Shown: positions 16,272 to 25,619, numbered from the stretch's first letter. The stretch: DNA of 64,000 nt from Limnohabitans sp. WS1 (GCF_003063265.1 NZ_NERU01000010.1:62001-126000), one strand, 5' to 3'. Program-made: numbers and translations. Notes: generated by a model from the letters alone, not told the origin.

Positions 16272-16910
16272 TTACGCATCGAGTTTCACCAAGCCGTTGC
16301 GGGCGGCCAGCAGCAGCAGCTCCAATTCGGAATTGACCTCGAGTTTGCGTCGAATGTTGGACAGGTGGTTCAGCACGGTTTTGCCGCTCAGGTGCAGTTG
16401 TTCACCCACTTGCACCGGCGCCTGACCGCCCGTGAACAGGCGCAGGATGTCGAACTCCCGGGGGGTCAGGTTGTCCAGCACGTCGCTGCCTTCGGCGGCC
16501 TGGCAGGCCAGGGCATGGGCCACGTCGGCTGAAAACACCCGCTGGCCCTGTGCCACTTTGCGGATGGCGGCGATCATCTCCAGGGGTTCTGAATTTTTGG
16601 TGATGTAGCCCAAGGCCCCATTGCGCAAGGCTTGGGTGACGTAGCCCACAGCCTCGTGCATGCTGAAGACCAGCACGCGCAAATGAGGCTGGCGCTCGAG
16701 CAGGCGTTTGATGGCCTCCAGGCCGCTGCCTTCGCGCAGTGACAAATCCATGACCACCACGTCGATGGCGGTGTCGCGCAATGCGGCGCAGGCCTCGTCG
16801 CCGGTGGCCACATCGGCCACCACACGCAAGTCGGGCTCGGCGTCGATCAAGCGCCTGTAGCCGGTACGCACCACCGCGTGGTCGTCCACGATCATGACCT
16901 GAATGCTCAC
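16272..16910 (-). CDS. NarL/FixJ-family response regulator
   Basis: A 212-residue regulator: receiver domain with the acidic pair DD at 9-10 and the phosphorylated Asp at 55 (VVMDLSL), then a LuxR-type helix-turn-helix (LTPREFDILRLFTGG ... SGKTVLNHLSNIRRKLEV). It pairs with the kinase immediately upstream, whose stop codon it overlaps (ATGA). Similar pairs (ExaDE, ErbRS, PedS1/PedR1) regulate PQQ ethanol oxidation in pseudomonads, and this one follows the alcohol dehydrogenase and cytochrome genes, so the same role is likely. Confidence 0.9.
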   Translation of the reverse strand: MSIQVMIVDDHAVVRTGYRRLIDAEPDLRVVADVATGDEACAALRDTAIDVVVMDLSLREGSGLEAIKRLLERQPHLRVLVFSMHEAVGYVTQALRNGALGYITKNSEPLEMIAAIRKVAQGQRVFSADVAHALACQAAEGSDVLDNLTPREFDILRLFTGGQAPVQVGEQLHLSGKTVLNHLSNIRRKLEVNSELELLLLAARNGLVKLDA

Positions 16911-18259
16911 AACGTCTCCTTGTCTTGCACAGGCAGCGTGGCACTCAGCACCACGCCCCCGCCTGGCCGATCTGAAATGTGCAAATGCCCACCCACCATG
17001 GCCAGCCGTTCACGCAGGCCCAGCAAGCCGCCGCCCGGTTGGCGCTGCAAAACCTGGGCCTGGCCTGTGCCGTTGTCCGACACGGTCAATCCGATGCGCC
17101 TGACCGGTTCATCCCCTGGCGCAGTGCTGTGTTCTGGCGTCAGCACGCCCACAGTGACTTCGATGTGCTGGGCACCGCTGTGGCGCACGCAGTTGGTCAA
17201 GGCTTCTTGCAAGCAGCGGTAAAGGGCCAACCCCACTTCGGCCGAGACGGCGGGCAGTGGGCCGATGTGGACCTTGATCTGCAAATCGGGCAAACGGGCC
17301 TGCCAGGCGGCCACCAGTTCGCGCAGGGCTTCGCGCATGCCGCTGTCTTCCAGGCCATAGGGGCGCAATTGGGTGAGCATTTGCCGCACATGGCCTGAGA
17401 TGCGGCGCGATTCGCTGCCGATTTCACGGGCGCAGTCGGTCAGGGTGGCCGCCTCGGCATGGTGGGCGTGGTGCTCGATGTAGGCCGCTGTGGCGCTGAT
17501 GGCGGTGAGCGATTGGCCAAATTCGTCGTGCAGCTCGGCGGCCAGTTCGCGGCGCTCTTTGTCTTGCACTTCCATCAGCTGGCGTGTGAGGCGGCGCTGG
17601 CTTTCGCGGGCTCGGCTCAAGCTGTCGGCCAGCTGGTCCACCACCTGGGCAATGGCCGCAAATTCGCGCAAGGCAAAGCCGGGCAATTGGGCACGCTCTT
17701 GGCCCGCCGCCAGGCGCACCAGTCCGGCATTGAGTTCTTTGACCGGGGACAGGGCATGGTCCACCGCAAACCAGGTCAGGCCCAGGCAAATGCCACAAAA
17801 CAGCACCAGCATGATGAGCACTTGCACGGAGGTGGAGAGTTTTTCGCGAAACTCGCTGTCGGGGTCGGGGCTGATCCACAGGTCTTGCGTGCCGACACGG
17901 ATGCGGTGCGCCTGTGCGCCTTCCATGGACAAACCCAGCCAAGTCAGTAAGTCCCGGGGCTGAGCTGGCGTCCCGGGACTCATGGCCTCTGGCGCTGACA
18001 TGTCCAGCTTGACGTGGCGAAACTGCCCGGGGGTCAGCGCCGCTGCCAGACGGGCGGGGGCGTCGTCATCGGGCGAAGCCAGCAAGAACTCGATCAGGTG
18101 CACGGTGGCTTGTTGTTCGGCCAGCGCGTCTTCACGCAAGTCTTTGAGCCACACCAGCCCAAACAGGAGCAACAAGACGGCAAAGGCCAGGGTCAACCGG
18201 GCAAGCAGCGTGCGGCGTAAATCCATGGCATGGGTGGGTTCAGGAACCTTCGCGGACAT
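16907..18259 (-). CDS. sensor histidine kinase (HAMP, HisKA_3, HATPase)
   Basis: About 450 residues. Two membrane spans (LLLLFGLVWL and VLIMLVLFCGICLGLTW) frame a periplasmic sensor of about 100 residues. Then come a HAMP linker, the HisKA_3 dimerisation domain with the phospho-acceptor His in ELAAELHDEFGQSL, and the ATPase domain with its N box (CLQEALTNCVRHSG), DNGTGQ and GGGLLGLRER. This is the NarX/DegS type that partners NarL regulators. Starts at 18259, 18226 (MDLRRT) and a GTG at 18286 are possible; none has a strong ribosome site. Likely co-transcribed with the cytochrome gene upstream. Confidence 0.88.
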   Translation of the reverse strand: MSAKVPEPTHAMDLRRTLLARLTLAFAVLLLLFGLVWLKDLREDALAEQQATVHLIEFLLASPDDDAPARLAAALTPGQFRHVKLDMSAPEAMSPGTPAQPRDLLTWLGLSMEGAQAHRIRVGTQDLWISPDPDSEFREKLSTSVQVLIMLVLFCGICLGLTWFAVDHALSPVKELNAGLVRLAAGQERAQLPGFALREFAAIAQVVDQLADSLSRARESQRRLTRQLMEVQDKERRELAAELHDEFGQSLTAISATAAYIEHHAHHAEAATLTDCAREIGSESRRISGHVRQMLTQLRPYGLEDSGMREALRELVAAWQARLPDLQIKVHIGPLPAVSAEVGLALYRCLQEALTNCVRHSGAQHIEVTVGVLTPEHSTAPGDEPVRRIGLTVSDNGTGQAQVLQRQPGGGLLGLRERLAMVGGHLHISDRPGGGVVLSATLPVQDKETL

Positions 18260-18315
18260 CTTCGGAAAGTTCGGGGCACAGGCCACGCCATGTGTGGCTT
18301 GTGCCGACCGATGAA

Positions 18316-18636
18316 TCAGGGTTTGGTGGCCAGAACGTGTCGCGCCATGGTTTTCAGGTCATCTTGGCTGATGCTGCTGTGCCCGGGCATGGGAATGCGG
18401 CCCCATTTGCCTTTGGATCCGTTTTGAATGGATTGCACCAAGGAGGCCACAGCATCTTTGTCGCCCCGGTATTTGTCGGCAATGGCCAAAAATGCGGGGC
18501 CCACAATTTTTTCGGCTTTGGCGTGGCATGACAAGCAGCCGCTGTCTTTGAGCAAGGCCTCAGCATCGCTGGCCTGGGCCAAGCCTGCAGCGCCGATGCC
18601 AATGGCCAAGGCCATGAGGTGGAGTGAAGTCTTCAT
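18316..18636 (-). CDS. cytochrome c-551-like monohaem cytochrome
   Basis: A 106-residue precursor: signal peptide to AQA (about residue 22), haem motif CLSCH at 34-38, and the sixth ligand Met in RIPMPGHSSIS. The KDSGCLSCHAKAEKIVGPAF and DKYRGDKDAVASLV pattern is that of cytochrome c551/c552. It sits directly downstream of the PQQ alcohol dehydrogenase and is the most likely direct electron acceptor, as ExaB is for ExaA. Confidence 0.88.
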   Translation of the reverse strand: MKTSLHLMALAIGIGAAGLAQASDAEALLKDSGCLSCHAKAEKIVGPAFLAIADKYRGDKDAVASLVQSIQNGSKGKWGRIPMPGHSSISQDDLKTMARHVLATKP

Positions 18637-18732
18637 GGGGGTATCTTGAAATTTGGGCAAAAAAAATGCGCCCATGCCCGCCCCGATGACCCACTTGGCC
18701 CGGGTCTCCAAGACCGGGGCCGGTCAGTCTTA

Positions 18733-18756
18733 CTCCTCGGCCCGGAGGCCGAGGAG
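18733..18756. other. strong hairpin between alcohol dehydrogenase and cytochrome genes
   Basis: CTCCTCGGC and GCCGAGGAG form a 9-bp stem with a six-base loop. On the coding (minus) strand it is not followed by a T-run, so it is more likely an mRNA-stability or processing element than a terminator, letting the dehydrogenase be expressed more than the downstream genes. Confidence 0.5.
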
Positions 18757-18780
18757 GTTTTCAGGGCCAGCGCCTGGGGT

Positions 18781-20499
18781 TTACTTCATCATCTTGAAGG
18801 TCCAGACAGACCCGCCTTGTTCGAGGAAGTTGACCTTCTTGGCCACTTCACCGCCCCACAGCGGAACCGCACCACCCCAGCCAGAGACCACGGACACGTA
18901 CTGGTCGTTGCCTTCTTTCCAGGTGATGGGAGGCGCCACGATGCCAGAACCGGTCTGGAACTGCCACACCACTTTGCCGGTCTTGGCGTCAGCGGCCTTC
19001 AGGTAGCCTTCAGGCGTGCCCCAGAACACCAAGTCACCAGCCACCAACACACCGCCCCACAGAGGCGCTTCGTTCTTGACTTCCCACTCGATCTTGCCGG
19101 TCTTGGGGTTCACAGCACGCAGCGAGCCGATGTAATCGTCGTACAAAGGCTTGATGGTGAAACCAGCGCCCAGGTAAGCCGCGCCTTTTTTGTAGGTGAC
19201 GGGCTCGTTCCAGATTTCCATGCCCCATTCGTTGGAAGGCACATAGAACAATTTGGTCTTGGGGCTGTAGGCCATGGGCATCTGGTTTTTGCCGCCCAGG
19301 AAACCTGGGGCTGCAAAAACGGCTTTGCCTTTTTGACCATCGCCACCTGCGCCAGTGGGGTCGCCAGGACGGTTTTCAGGCACAAAGTTGGGACGACCTG
19401 TCTTCAAGTCAATGCCATTGGCCCAGGTGGTTTTGGTGACAAACGGGAAGGCATTTTCCAGTTTGCCGGTGGTGGCGTCGTTCACATAGAAGTAACCGTT
19501 GCGGTCGGCTTTGCCGCCCATGAGTTTGCCGTCCATGTCGAACAGCACAAACTCGTTGGTGCCGTCATAGTCCCAGCCGTCGTTGGGGGTGTTCTGGTAG
19601 TGCCACTTGATCTGGCCGGACTTGACGTCAATGGCCACGGTAGAAGTGGAGTACAGGTTGTCACCCTTGCGCAGGTGGCTGTTCCAAGGGCCGGGGTTGC
19701 CGGTGCCGAAATAGGCCAAGCCGGTTTTGGCGTTGAAAGTGCCGCCCATCCAGGTGGATGCACCGCCGGTCTTCCAGGTGTCGCCTGGCCAAGTGGCGTT
19801 GGTCGTACCGGTGATGCCGTTTTCCTTGCCATCTTTGTAACCCATGTGGCCTTCAACCACAGGACGGGACCAGACCATCTTGCCGGTCTTGGGGTCACGC
19901 GCTTCCACACGACCCACCACACCGAATTCACCACCCGACACGCCAGTCAAGAGCAAGCCATCGGCAATCAAGGGCGCAGCGGTGTAGCTGTAGCCTGCAG
20001 AGTAGTCGTCGATCTTCTCGCGCCACACCACTTTGCCGGTGTTTTGGTCCAGGGCCACCAATTGGGCGTCCAGGGTGCCGAAGATGACCAGGTTGTCAAA
20101 CAAGGCTGCGCCACGGTTGATCACGTCGCAGCAAGGCATGATGCCTTCGGGCAGGCGGTGCTCGTACTTCCAGAGCTTTTTGCCGGTCTTGGCGTCGACC
20201 GCAAAGATGCGCGAGTAAGAGGCCGTGACGAACATCTTGCCGCCATGGACCAGGGGTTGCGATTGCTGACCGCGCTGCTTTTCACCGCCGAATGACATGG
20301 ACCACACGGGCACCAGTTTGCTGATGCTCTTGGCGTTCACATCGGTGAGCGGCGAATAACGCTGACCGTGTGTGCCCAGACCCGAGGACAAAACGTCGTT
20401 GGTCGTAGCGGCGTCCTTGGTGATCATGTCGTTGGTGACTTGGGCGCCCGCTTGTGCGGCGGCCATCATGACGAGCAAGCTTAAAAGTTTGAGTTTCAC
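18781..20499 (-). CDS. PQQ-dependent alcohol dehydrogenase, lanthanide-type signature
   Basis: A 572-residue type I quinoprotein: signal peptide (to AQAGAQ, residue 20), eight-bladed propeller with DAKTGKxxW repeats, and the vicinal disulfide Cys123-Cys124 that stacks on PQQ. Probable metal ligands are Glu191 (SGGEFG) and Asn268 (GTGNPG); the catalytic base is Asp310 in WDYDG. The extra Asp312, two residues on, is the feature that separates lanthanide-dependent enzymes (XoxF, PedH) from calcium-dependent ones. There is no cytochrome domain, so electrons go to a separate cytochrome. A sigma-54 promoter lies about 100 bases upstream. It is nearer ethanol/short-chain alcohol dehydrogenases than XoxF by eye; the exact substrate is uncertain. 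Confidence 0.92.
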   Translation of the reverse strand: MKLKLLSLLVMMAAAQAGAQVTNDMITKDAATTNDVLSSGLGTHGQRYSPLTDVNAKSISKLVPVWSMSFGGEKQRGQQSQPLVHGGKMFVTASYSRIFAVDAKTGKKLWKYEHRLPEGIMPCCDVINRGAALFDNLVIFGTLDAQLVALDQNTGKVVWREKIDDYSAGYSYTAAPLIADGLLLTGVSGGEFGVVGRVEARDPKTGKMVWSRPVVEGHMGYKDGKENGITGTTNATWPGDTWKTGGASTWMGGTFNAKTGLAYFGTGNPGPWNSHLRKGDNLYSTSTVAIDVKSGQIKWHYQNTPNDGWDYDGTNEFVLFDMDGKLMGGKADRNGYFYVNDATTGKLENAFPFVTKTTWANGIDLKTGRPNFVPENRPGDPTGAGGDGQKGKAVFAAPGFLGGKNQMPMAYSPKTKLFYVPSNEWGMEIWNEPVTYKKGAAYLGAGFTIKPLYDDYIGSLRAVNPKTGKIEWEVKNEAPLWGGVLVAGDLVFWGTPEGYLKAADAKTGKVVWQFQTGSGIVAPPITWKEGNDQYVSVVSGWGGAVPLWGGEVAKKVNFLEQGGSVWTFKMMK

Positions 20500-20598
20500 A
20501 GTGGTGTCTCCTGTTGAAAGAAGGGGTCAGAGCGTTGAAGAAAATGAACGACTTGCCAATCCATCAGACTGGGCTGGCATGTGCCGTGGTGTTCTTTG

Positions 20599-20614
20599 GC
20601 AATTACCGTGCCAC
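20599..20614 (-). promoter_or_regulatory. sigma-54 promoter of the PQQ alcohol dehydrogenase
   Basis: On the minus strand GTGGCACGGTAATTGC is an exact TGGCACG-N4-TTGC. Transcription should start near 20587, giving a leader of about 87 bases. Confidence 0.88.
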
Positions 20615-20732
20615 CCTCAGAACACCCCGTTCACCCCCAAAATGTCCGGAATAACCCTTAGAAATCACGGGATTCAATGTGCCCCCACCGACCGCTGGAC
20701 AGCTTGGGCACACCTGAATGTTCAGTTTTGGA

Positions 20733-21716
20733 TCACTTTGAATGTGCAGTCGGAGCAGTCTGCATTGAAAACTGTTCAGTCTCATAGCGCGGGTACAGCG
20801 TGGTCAGGTTGCGTGCGTACTCGGCCCGCAAGGCTGCCCACCGGGCAAAACGCTCAGGAATGGGCAGGCGCAACACCTCTGACAGGTCCAGCCCTTGCGC
20901 GGCGCTGGTCTGCATGCGCGCGTGCAACCACTGCAGCCAGTCCAGGGTCTGGTCCACGCCGTGGGTGCCGGTGTGCACCGGGCCGTGGCTGGGCACCACG
21001 GTTTTGACGCGGCCCTGAGTGATCCATTCGCGGATGCGCTGCAAGCTGGCGATCCAGCGGGGCAAATGGGCGTGCGGCAGCGTGGGCACACGCTCGGCAA
21101 ACACCAGCCCCCCGGCAAACAGCACACCGGTGCTGTGGTCAATCAGCACCAAATCATCATCGGTGTGGCCTTGCAAGCGCACCCATTCCATGGCGTGACC
21201 GCCCCAATCGAAGCGCCCGGGCTGAATGTCTTGGCGCGAGGGCCGAAACTCGGTGCCCCGCATCCAGTCGCCACACAGGCGGTACAGATTGTCTTCGTAG
21301 GCCTTGCCCTCGGCCTGCATGCCGGCTCGGCTGCCGGGCAAGGCGGCGGTGGGCACATCGCCCCAGGCTTGGTTGCCCAAAAAATAATCAGGGTGCAAAT
21401 TGAGGCTGACCACCTGCTTGACCGGCTGCGCCTTCACCCGCTCAAGTGCCGCCTTTTGCTGTTCGCCATACAGGCGCGAAGGCCCGGTGTTGAGCACCAG
21501 CGTGCCCGCCGCCGTGCTGACAAAGCCGGTGTTGATGATGTTGCAGCCATTGGCGCGGCTGAAGTCTTCGACCGCCCCCTCGATCACCCAGGTGTCCGGG
21601 GCAATTTGCCGGGGCTGCAATTGGTAATCGAGCCGGGCCGCATCGACTGCCCAGACCTGAGCGCTCAGGCAGGCCAACAGCCCCACACAGGCCCGGCGCA
21701 GCTGGGCCGCCCTCAT
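20733..21716 (-). CDS. SoxH-related metallo-beta-lactamase-fold protein of the quinoprotein relay (second copy)
   Basis: A 327-residue protein: signal peptide (LLACLSAQVWA), then an MBL fold. The usual HxHxDH motif reads NLHPDY at 106-111, so the first and last histidines are missing while the middle His and Asp remain. Later metal-site elements are GHTDDDLVLID and SHGPVHTG. It matches the quinoprotein relay system zinc metallohydrolase group that co-occurs with SoxYZ-like carriers. Its ATG lies inside the stop codon of the SoxYZ-like gene (ATGA), so the two are made together and probably act on each other in the periplasm. The reaction is unknown. Confidence 0.8.
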   Translation of the reverse strand: MRAAQLRRACVGLLACLSAQVWAVDAARLDYQLQPRQIAPDTWVIEGAVEDFSRANGCNIINTGFVSTAAGTLVLNTGPSRLYGEQQKAALERVKAQPVKQVVSLNLHPDYFLGNQAWGDVPTAALPGSRAGMQAEGKAYEDNLYRLCGDWMRGTEFRPSRQDIQPGRFDWGGHAMEWVRLQGHTDDDLVLIDHSTGVLFAGGLVFAERVPTLPHAHLPRWIASLQRIREWITQGRVKTVVPSHGPVHTGTHGVDQTLDWLQWLHARMQTSAAQGLDLSEVLRLPIPERFARWAALRAEYARNLTTLYPRYETEQFSMQTAPTAHSK

Positions 21717-22513
21717 GCTTTCACCTGCGCCTGGATGCGGTTGCCGTTGTTGTCGCGCCCGCTCAGCTGCCACGGCCCCCGCAAAGTGTCGCCCAGCTCC
21801 AGCGTCAGCAGCGGGTTTTCAGACACCGGTTCGTGCAAAGCCAGCCGCCAAACGGCTTGGTCTTGCGGGTCGCGCAACTCCAGGTGTTCGATGTGAAAGC
21901 TCGGGATACCCGCCACCAAACCCGTGTCCATGGGGTGCATGACGCGCAGGCGCAAGCGCGTGCCGCCTTCGAGCACGTTGCGAAAGACCCGCGCCTGCAC
22001 CTGGCCCAGCGTGCGGCTCCAGGAGCCGTCGGCCCGCGTGATGCCCGGCACGGTGCAGCCACCGCCCGACGCATTCACCCAGGTCTGGCCCACATGCCAG
22101 CGCCCATCGCGTGTGCGCACCAAGGCCCGCACGGGTGAGCCTTGCTCCATGCGAAAGCGAAATGCCAACACCGGCCAGCTGTCCAGGGGTTCAAAGTCCA
22201 GAATGTGCTGGATCGGGTTGCGGTCAGCCACCAGCCGAATCCGGTCAATCGGCCCGGCTGAGCGCGCCAGTGCCCGCGCATCGACGAACACCGGCACGTT
22301 CATGGCGTCTTCGGCGAACTCGGGGCCTTTGACCACCACCTCGTCGGTGAAGCGCCAAGGCGCAGTGCCGATGTACTTTTTGATCACCACCGGCCACTGC
22401 ATGGAGCCCAAGGGGTCTCCCCCGGTGGGGTCTGCTGACTGAGCCCAGGCGGTGGCGGTCAGCGACGCACCCAAACCAGCCAGGGCGCGACGGCGCGTCA
22501 AAAGTGTGTGCAT
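21713..22513 (-). CDS. quinoprotein dehydrogenase-associated SoxYZ-like carrier
   Basis: A 266-residue fusion of SoxY-like and SoxZ-like domains. A twin-arginine-type leader (TRRRALAGLGASLTATAWA) precedes the SoxY-like half, which ends in GGGCTVPG with Cys153 in the place of the SoxY carrier cysteine. The C-terminal half (HPMDTGLVAGIPSFHIEHL) is SoxZ-like. In sulfur oxidation SoxYZ carries covalently bound intermediates on that cysteine; here the fused form occurs with PQQ alcohol dehydrogenases and is believed to be a carrier in a related relay. It starts 18 bases after the permease gene. Confidence 0.87.
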   Translation of the reverse strand: MHTLLTRRRALAGLGASLTATAWAQSADPTGGDPLGSMQWPVVIKKYIGTAPWRFTDEVVVKGPEFAEDAMNVPVFVDARALARSAGPIDRIRLVADRNPIQHILDFEPLDSWPVLAFRFRMEQGSPVRALVRTRDGRWHVGQTWVNASGGGCTVPGITRADGSWSRTLGQVQARVFRNVLEGGTRLRLRVMHPMDTGLVAGIPSFHIEHLELRDPQDQAVWRLALHEPVSENPLLTLELGDTLRGPWQLSGRDNNGNRIQAQVKA

Positions 22514-22531
22514 CTCAGCTCCAGGGTTTTT

Positions 22532-23383
22532 TCAAGCCGCGCCGCGTTGGCGCATCGCGCCACGCTGCGGGTCATAGCCACGCACCGCCAACGCAAAAAA
22601 GAACAGCGTGCCCAGCACGCCCACCAGCCAGCCGGTGGCGTAGGTTTGCCCTTGCAGGGCAAAGCGCATCATCTCCACCGCCTGTGTGAAGGGGTTGAAC
22701 AGCGCCAATTGGTAAAGCCACACGGCCCCGGCTTCTTCAAACTTCCACAAGGGGTAAAGGGCCGAGCTGATGAAGAACATCGGAAAAATCACGAAGTTCA
22801 TGGCACCGGCAAAATTTTCCAGCTGCCGCACATAGACCGACAGCACCAAACCCATCGCGGCCATGAGCACGGCGGCCAGCACCATGGCCGGCAGCGCCAG
22901 CAAGGCGTGCATGGGGACCACGTCCACCCCCAACACCCAGGCCACGCCCAAAAAAACCACCATTTGCAGCACCGACAAACTGGTGCCCGCCAGCAGCTTG
23001 AAGGCCAGCAACCAGGCGCGGTTCAGGGGCGCCGTGAGCAGCAAACGCATGAGCCCCATCTCGCGGTCATAGACCAAGGACAGTGAACTTTGCATGCCGT
23101 TGAACAGTGCGATCATGCCCAGCAGGCCCGGCAGCATGTAGACCTTGTATTCGATGTAGGTCTCATACGGCGGGATGATGGACACGCCAAACACGTTCTG
23201 AAAACCCGTGGCAAACACCACAAACCACAGCAGCGGCCGCACCAGGGCCGAGGCCAGACGTGCGGGCTGGCGCAAAAACTTGTGGATCTCGCGCCCGACC
23301 ACGGCCCGCAAGGCCCGCAGCAAATGCAGGCCTTTGCCGGGTGGGCTTTGCGGGGGCTGCACGTTCAAGGTTTGGCTTTGCAT
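22532..23383 (-). CDS. ABC-2 type permease of the PQQ-alcohol system (PedC-like)
   Basis: A 283-residue ABC-2 membrane protein with six hydrophobic segments from about residue 45 (LVRPLLWFVVFATGFQNVFG) to GVLGTLFFFALAV, and the ABC-2 signature YDREMGLMRLLLTAPL. It resembles the permease found with phenylethanol/ethanol PQQ dehydrogenases in pseudomonads. Its matching ATPase lies on the other strand at 26842, and the binding protein overlaps its 5' end by 19 bases. ABC-2 permeases usually export, which sits oddly with a binding protein; the transported molecule is unknown. Confidence 0.85.
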   Translation of the reverse strand: MQSQTLNVQPPQSPPGKGLHLLRALRAVVGREIHKFLRQPARLASALVRPLLWFVVFATGFQNVFGVSIIPPYETYIEYKVYMLPGLLGMIALFNGMQSSLSLVYDREMGLMRLLLTAPLNRAWLLAFKLLAGTSLSVLQMVVFLGVAWVLGVDVVPMHALLALPAMVLAAVLMAAMGLVLSVYVRQLENFAGAMNFVIFPMFFISSALYPLWKFEEAGAVWLYQLALFNPFTQAVEMMRFALQGQTYATGWLVGVLGTLFFFALAVRGYDPQRGAMRQRGAA

Positions 23384-24630
23384 GGGCTTTCTTTTTCATC
23401 GACACCCAGGGTGTCCATCACTTCAATCGGGTGCAACACGCCGTCCAACGGCGCAGTGCCCGCCACGCCATCCACATGGCTCAAAAACAGGGGCTGGCGC
23501 AACTGCCCGTCCCAAGCGCGGTAAGACAGGCGTGGCCCTTTGGCCCCGTCCACAAACACCTGACCGCTGCGCAGCAAACGGGCTTGTTCGGGCAAGGCGG
23601 CTTTGCTGTGATCGCTGACCAGGGCTGCGATGGACTTGACGGCCACCCAGGCAGCCCAGTCTTGGCCGACCATGGGCCGCTGGGCCAGGCGCGCAAAGCG
23701 TCGGTTGACCTGCGGGCCGCCGTTGCGTTCCCACTGGGTGTGCCAGGCCAAGGCCACCAAACCGTTGGCCCCCACCACCGGGCGGGGCTGCTGCGTGGCG
23801 TAGGGCAGCGTGCGGGCAAACTCGCCATCGGCGTCCATCACCGCCACCACATCGTGGTTGCGGTCGTTGGTGAGCAAGCGGGTGTTGGACAAATCGCGTT
23901 CTCGCGGATCGCCCGAGAGCTTGAAGGCCTTGGTGTCCACCGTTTTGATGCCATAGCGTTTGGCCGCCCGCTGCCAAGCCTGGCCTTGCAACTGGTCGGC
24001 GGCTTCGGGGCCTTGCAGCACCAGCGCGTTGCGCCAAGAACGCGCAGCCAGATACTGGGCCAGCGCATCGCTGAACATGGCCTGACTGGGGTAGCTGTGA
24101 AACAACATGGCCGCGCACTGGCTGCCCCGCAGCGCATCGGCACCAGCGCTGGCGTTGAACAACAAGGCACTGCTGCCTGCGGCTTGCACGGCTTGGGCAA
24201 ACTGGGCTTCGGGCAAATCCAGCACCCAATAAGCCACGCGGTCGGTTTTGAGTTGTTGCAAGACCTTGCCCAGATCGGCGGCACTGCCCGCCGTGGCTTC
24301 GATCACTTTGAGCGAGTGCCCGGCTGCGCGCAAACCGACTTCGGCATCGCTGGCCCCCAACTGCGCCGCTGGCAGCAAGCGCCCGGCAGGATGACCCGGA
24401 AAACGGCGCTCCAAACGGCGACTTTGGTAACGCGCGTCATCGTCCAAAGACACCAAGGCCACCGTGTGGTTGGCCGCCTGCACCACGGGTGCTGCGCTCA
24501 GCCCCACGGCCAGCAGACCCAGTGCCGTCAACGCCTTTGCAGCCAGCATGGGCTGCAAAAACCCTGGGGCCAAACGTGCTCGCGCCTGGCTTGTGCAGGC
24601 CCCGCTGGGGCCATCGGGGCAGGGCGTCAT
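23365..24630 (-). CDS. ABC transporter substrate-binding protein, PQQ-alcohol system
   Basis: A 421-residue periplasmic binding protein of the type I (branched-chain-like) fold. An unusually long N-terminal part precedes the hydrophobic leader (MLAAKALTALGLLAVGLSAAPVVQA, about 28-52); a start at the internal Met28 would give a standard signal peptide. Features are VALVSLDDDARYQSRRLERRFPG, SSALLFNASAGADALRG and VAVMDADGEFARTLPYA, which fit the binding-protein family restricted to PQQ alcohol dehydrogenase clusters. The ATG at 24630 lies within the stop of the propeller gene. The ligand is unknown. Confidence 0.82.
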   Translation of the reverse strand: MTPCPDGPSGACTSQARARLAPGFLQPMLAAKALTALGLLAVGLSAAPVVQAANHTVALVSLDDDARYQSRRLERRFPGHPAGRLLPAAQLGASDAEVGLRAAGHSLKVIEATAGSAADLGKVLQQLKTDRVAYWVLDLPEAQFAQAVQAAGSSALLFNASAGADALRGSQCAAMLFHSYPSQAMFSDALAQYLAARSWRNALVLQGPEAADQLQGQAWQRAAKRYGIKTVDTKAFKLSGDPRERDLSNTRLLTNDRNHDVVAVMDADGEFARTLPYATQQPRPVVGANGLVALAWHTQWERNGGPQVNRRFARLAQRPMVGQDWAAWVAVKSIAALVSDHSKAALPEQARLLRSGQVFVDGAKGPRLSYRAWDGQLRQPLFLSHVDGVAGTAPLDGVLHPIEVMDTLGVDEKESPCKAKP

Positions 24631-25619
24631 GGGCTCACCAGCGGGGTGTGGGGCACGCGGCCCACCGCCACGGTGCGGATGGCTTTGCCCGCTTGGGTGT
24701 CCACCAAGGTCATGTCATCGGACAAGCCATTGGTCACATACAACTGTTTTTCATCTGGGCTCAGGGCCAGGCCCCAGGCCCGCTTGCCCGCCAGAACGGT
24801 GCGGCGCACTTTGCGCGTGGCCACATCGACCTCCGCCACATGGTTGGCTTTGCCCAAACTGACCCAGGCGGTCTTGCCGTCGCGGGTCATGAGCACGCCC
24901 ACCGGGGTGATGTCGCTGGCGCGCATGCCTTTGATCTCAAAAGCCACGGTGCCCTTGACGGTGTGGGTCTTGGCGTCGATCACCGACACATTCGCGCTCA
25001 GCTCATTGCTGACCCAGATTTCGCTGCCATCGGGCGAGGCGGCAAAGCGCCGTGGACGGTTGCCGACTTTGATGTCTTTGACGATTTTTTTGCTGCTCAG
25101 GTCAATCAGATGGACCACGTTGGCTTCTTCCGAGGTGACGTAGGCGAATTTGCCATCGCGAGAAAGCATCACCCCCTCGGGCTCTCCCCCGGTTTTGACT
25201 TCGAAGAGCTGTTTTTTGGTGCTCAGGTCATAGGCGGCGAGCACGCTGTCGTCTTCAATCGAGACATAGGCCACTTTGCCATCCGGGCTCAGGTCAAAAA
25301 TTTCAGGGCTGTCGCCCAAGGGCACGGTATCGACCATCTTGCCGCTGGCGCGGTCCACCACACCCAGCTGGTTGCTGTCGCCGCAGCAGACATAAATTTT
25401 GGTCTGGTCTTTGCTGAACATCATGTGGCGCGGGCGTTTGCACACATCGATCTTGGACTGCAGCTTGCCCGCGGCGTCGAACACCAGCACTTTGTTGTCT
25501 TTTTCCGAGGACACATAAACGCTTTGGGCAAGGGCTTGGCCCGCCCAAGACCAGGCCAGTGCCACGGCCAAGGTGCAGGCCGTCAGACCGCGTGCAATCG
25601 GGGTGCGAGATGGTTTCAT
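24627..25619 (-). CDS. PQQ-catabolism-associated YVTN beta-propeller protein
   Basis: A 330-residue secreted protein with a signal peptide (ALAWSWAGQALA-QS) and seven YVTN-type repeats, each about 40 residues with a core like VYVSSEKDNKVLVFDAAGKL. A CCGDSNQLG loop adds a Cys pair. The family is found almost only in PQQ alcohol oxidation clusters, next to the binding protein and permease as here, and is periplasmic. It has no obvious active site, so a scaffold or sensor role is likely. AGGAGACACCTC precedes the ATG at 25619; a sigma-54 promoter lies about 70 bases further up. First gene of a five-gene operon. Confidence 0.88.
   Translation of the reverse strand: MKPSRTPIARGLTACTLAVALAWSWAGQALAQSVYVSSEKDNKVLVFDAAGKLQSKIDVCKRPRHMMFSKDQTKIYVCCGDSNQLGVVDRASGKMVDTVPLGDSPEIFDLSPDGKVAYVSIEDDSVLAAYDLSTKKQLFEVKTGGEPEGVMLSRDGKFAYVTSEEANVVHLIDLSSKKIVKDIKVGNRPRRFAASPDGSEIWVSNELSANVSVIDAKTHTVKGTVAFEIKGMRASDITPVGVLMTRDGKTAWVSLGKANHVAEVDVATRKVRRTVLAGKRAWGLALSPDEKQLYVTNGLSDDMTLVDTQAGKAIRTVAVGRVPHTPLVSP

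Noticed and set aside
18646..20295. 549-codon plus-strand open frame opposite the alcohol dehydrogenase
   Set aside because: Antisense shadow of a strongly conserved gene; no recognisable motif or ribosome-binding site.
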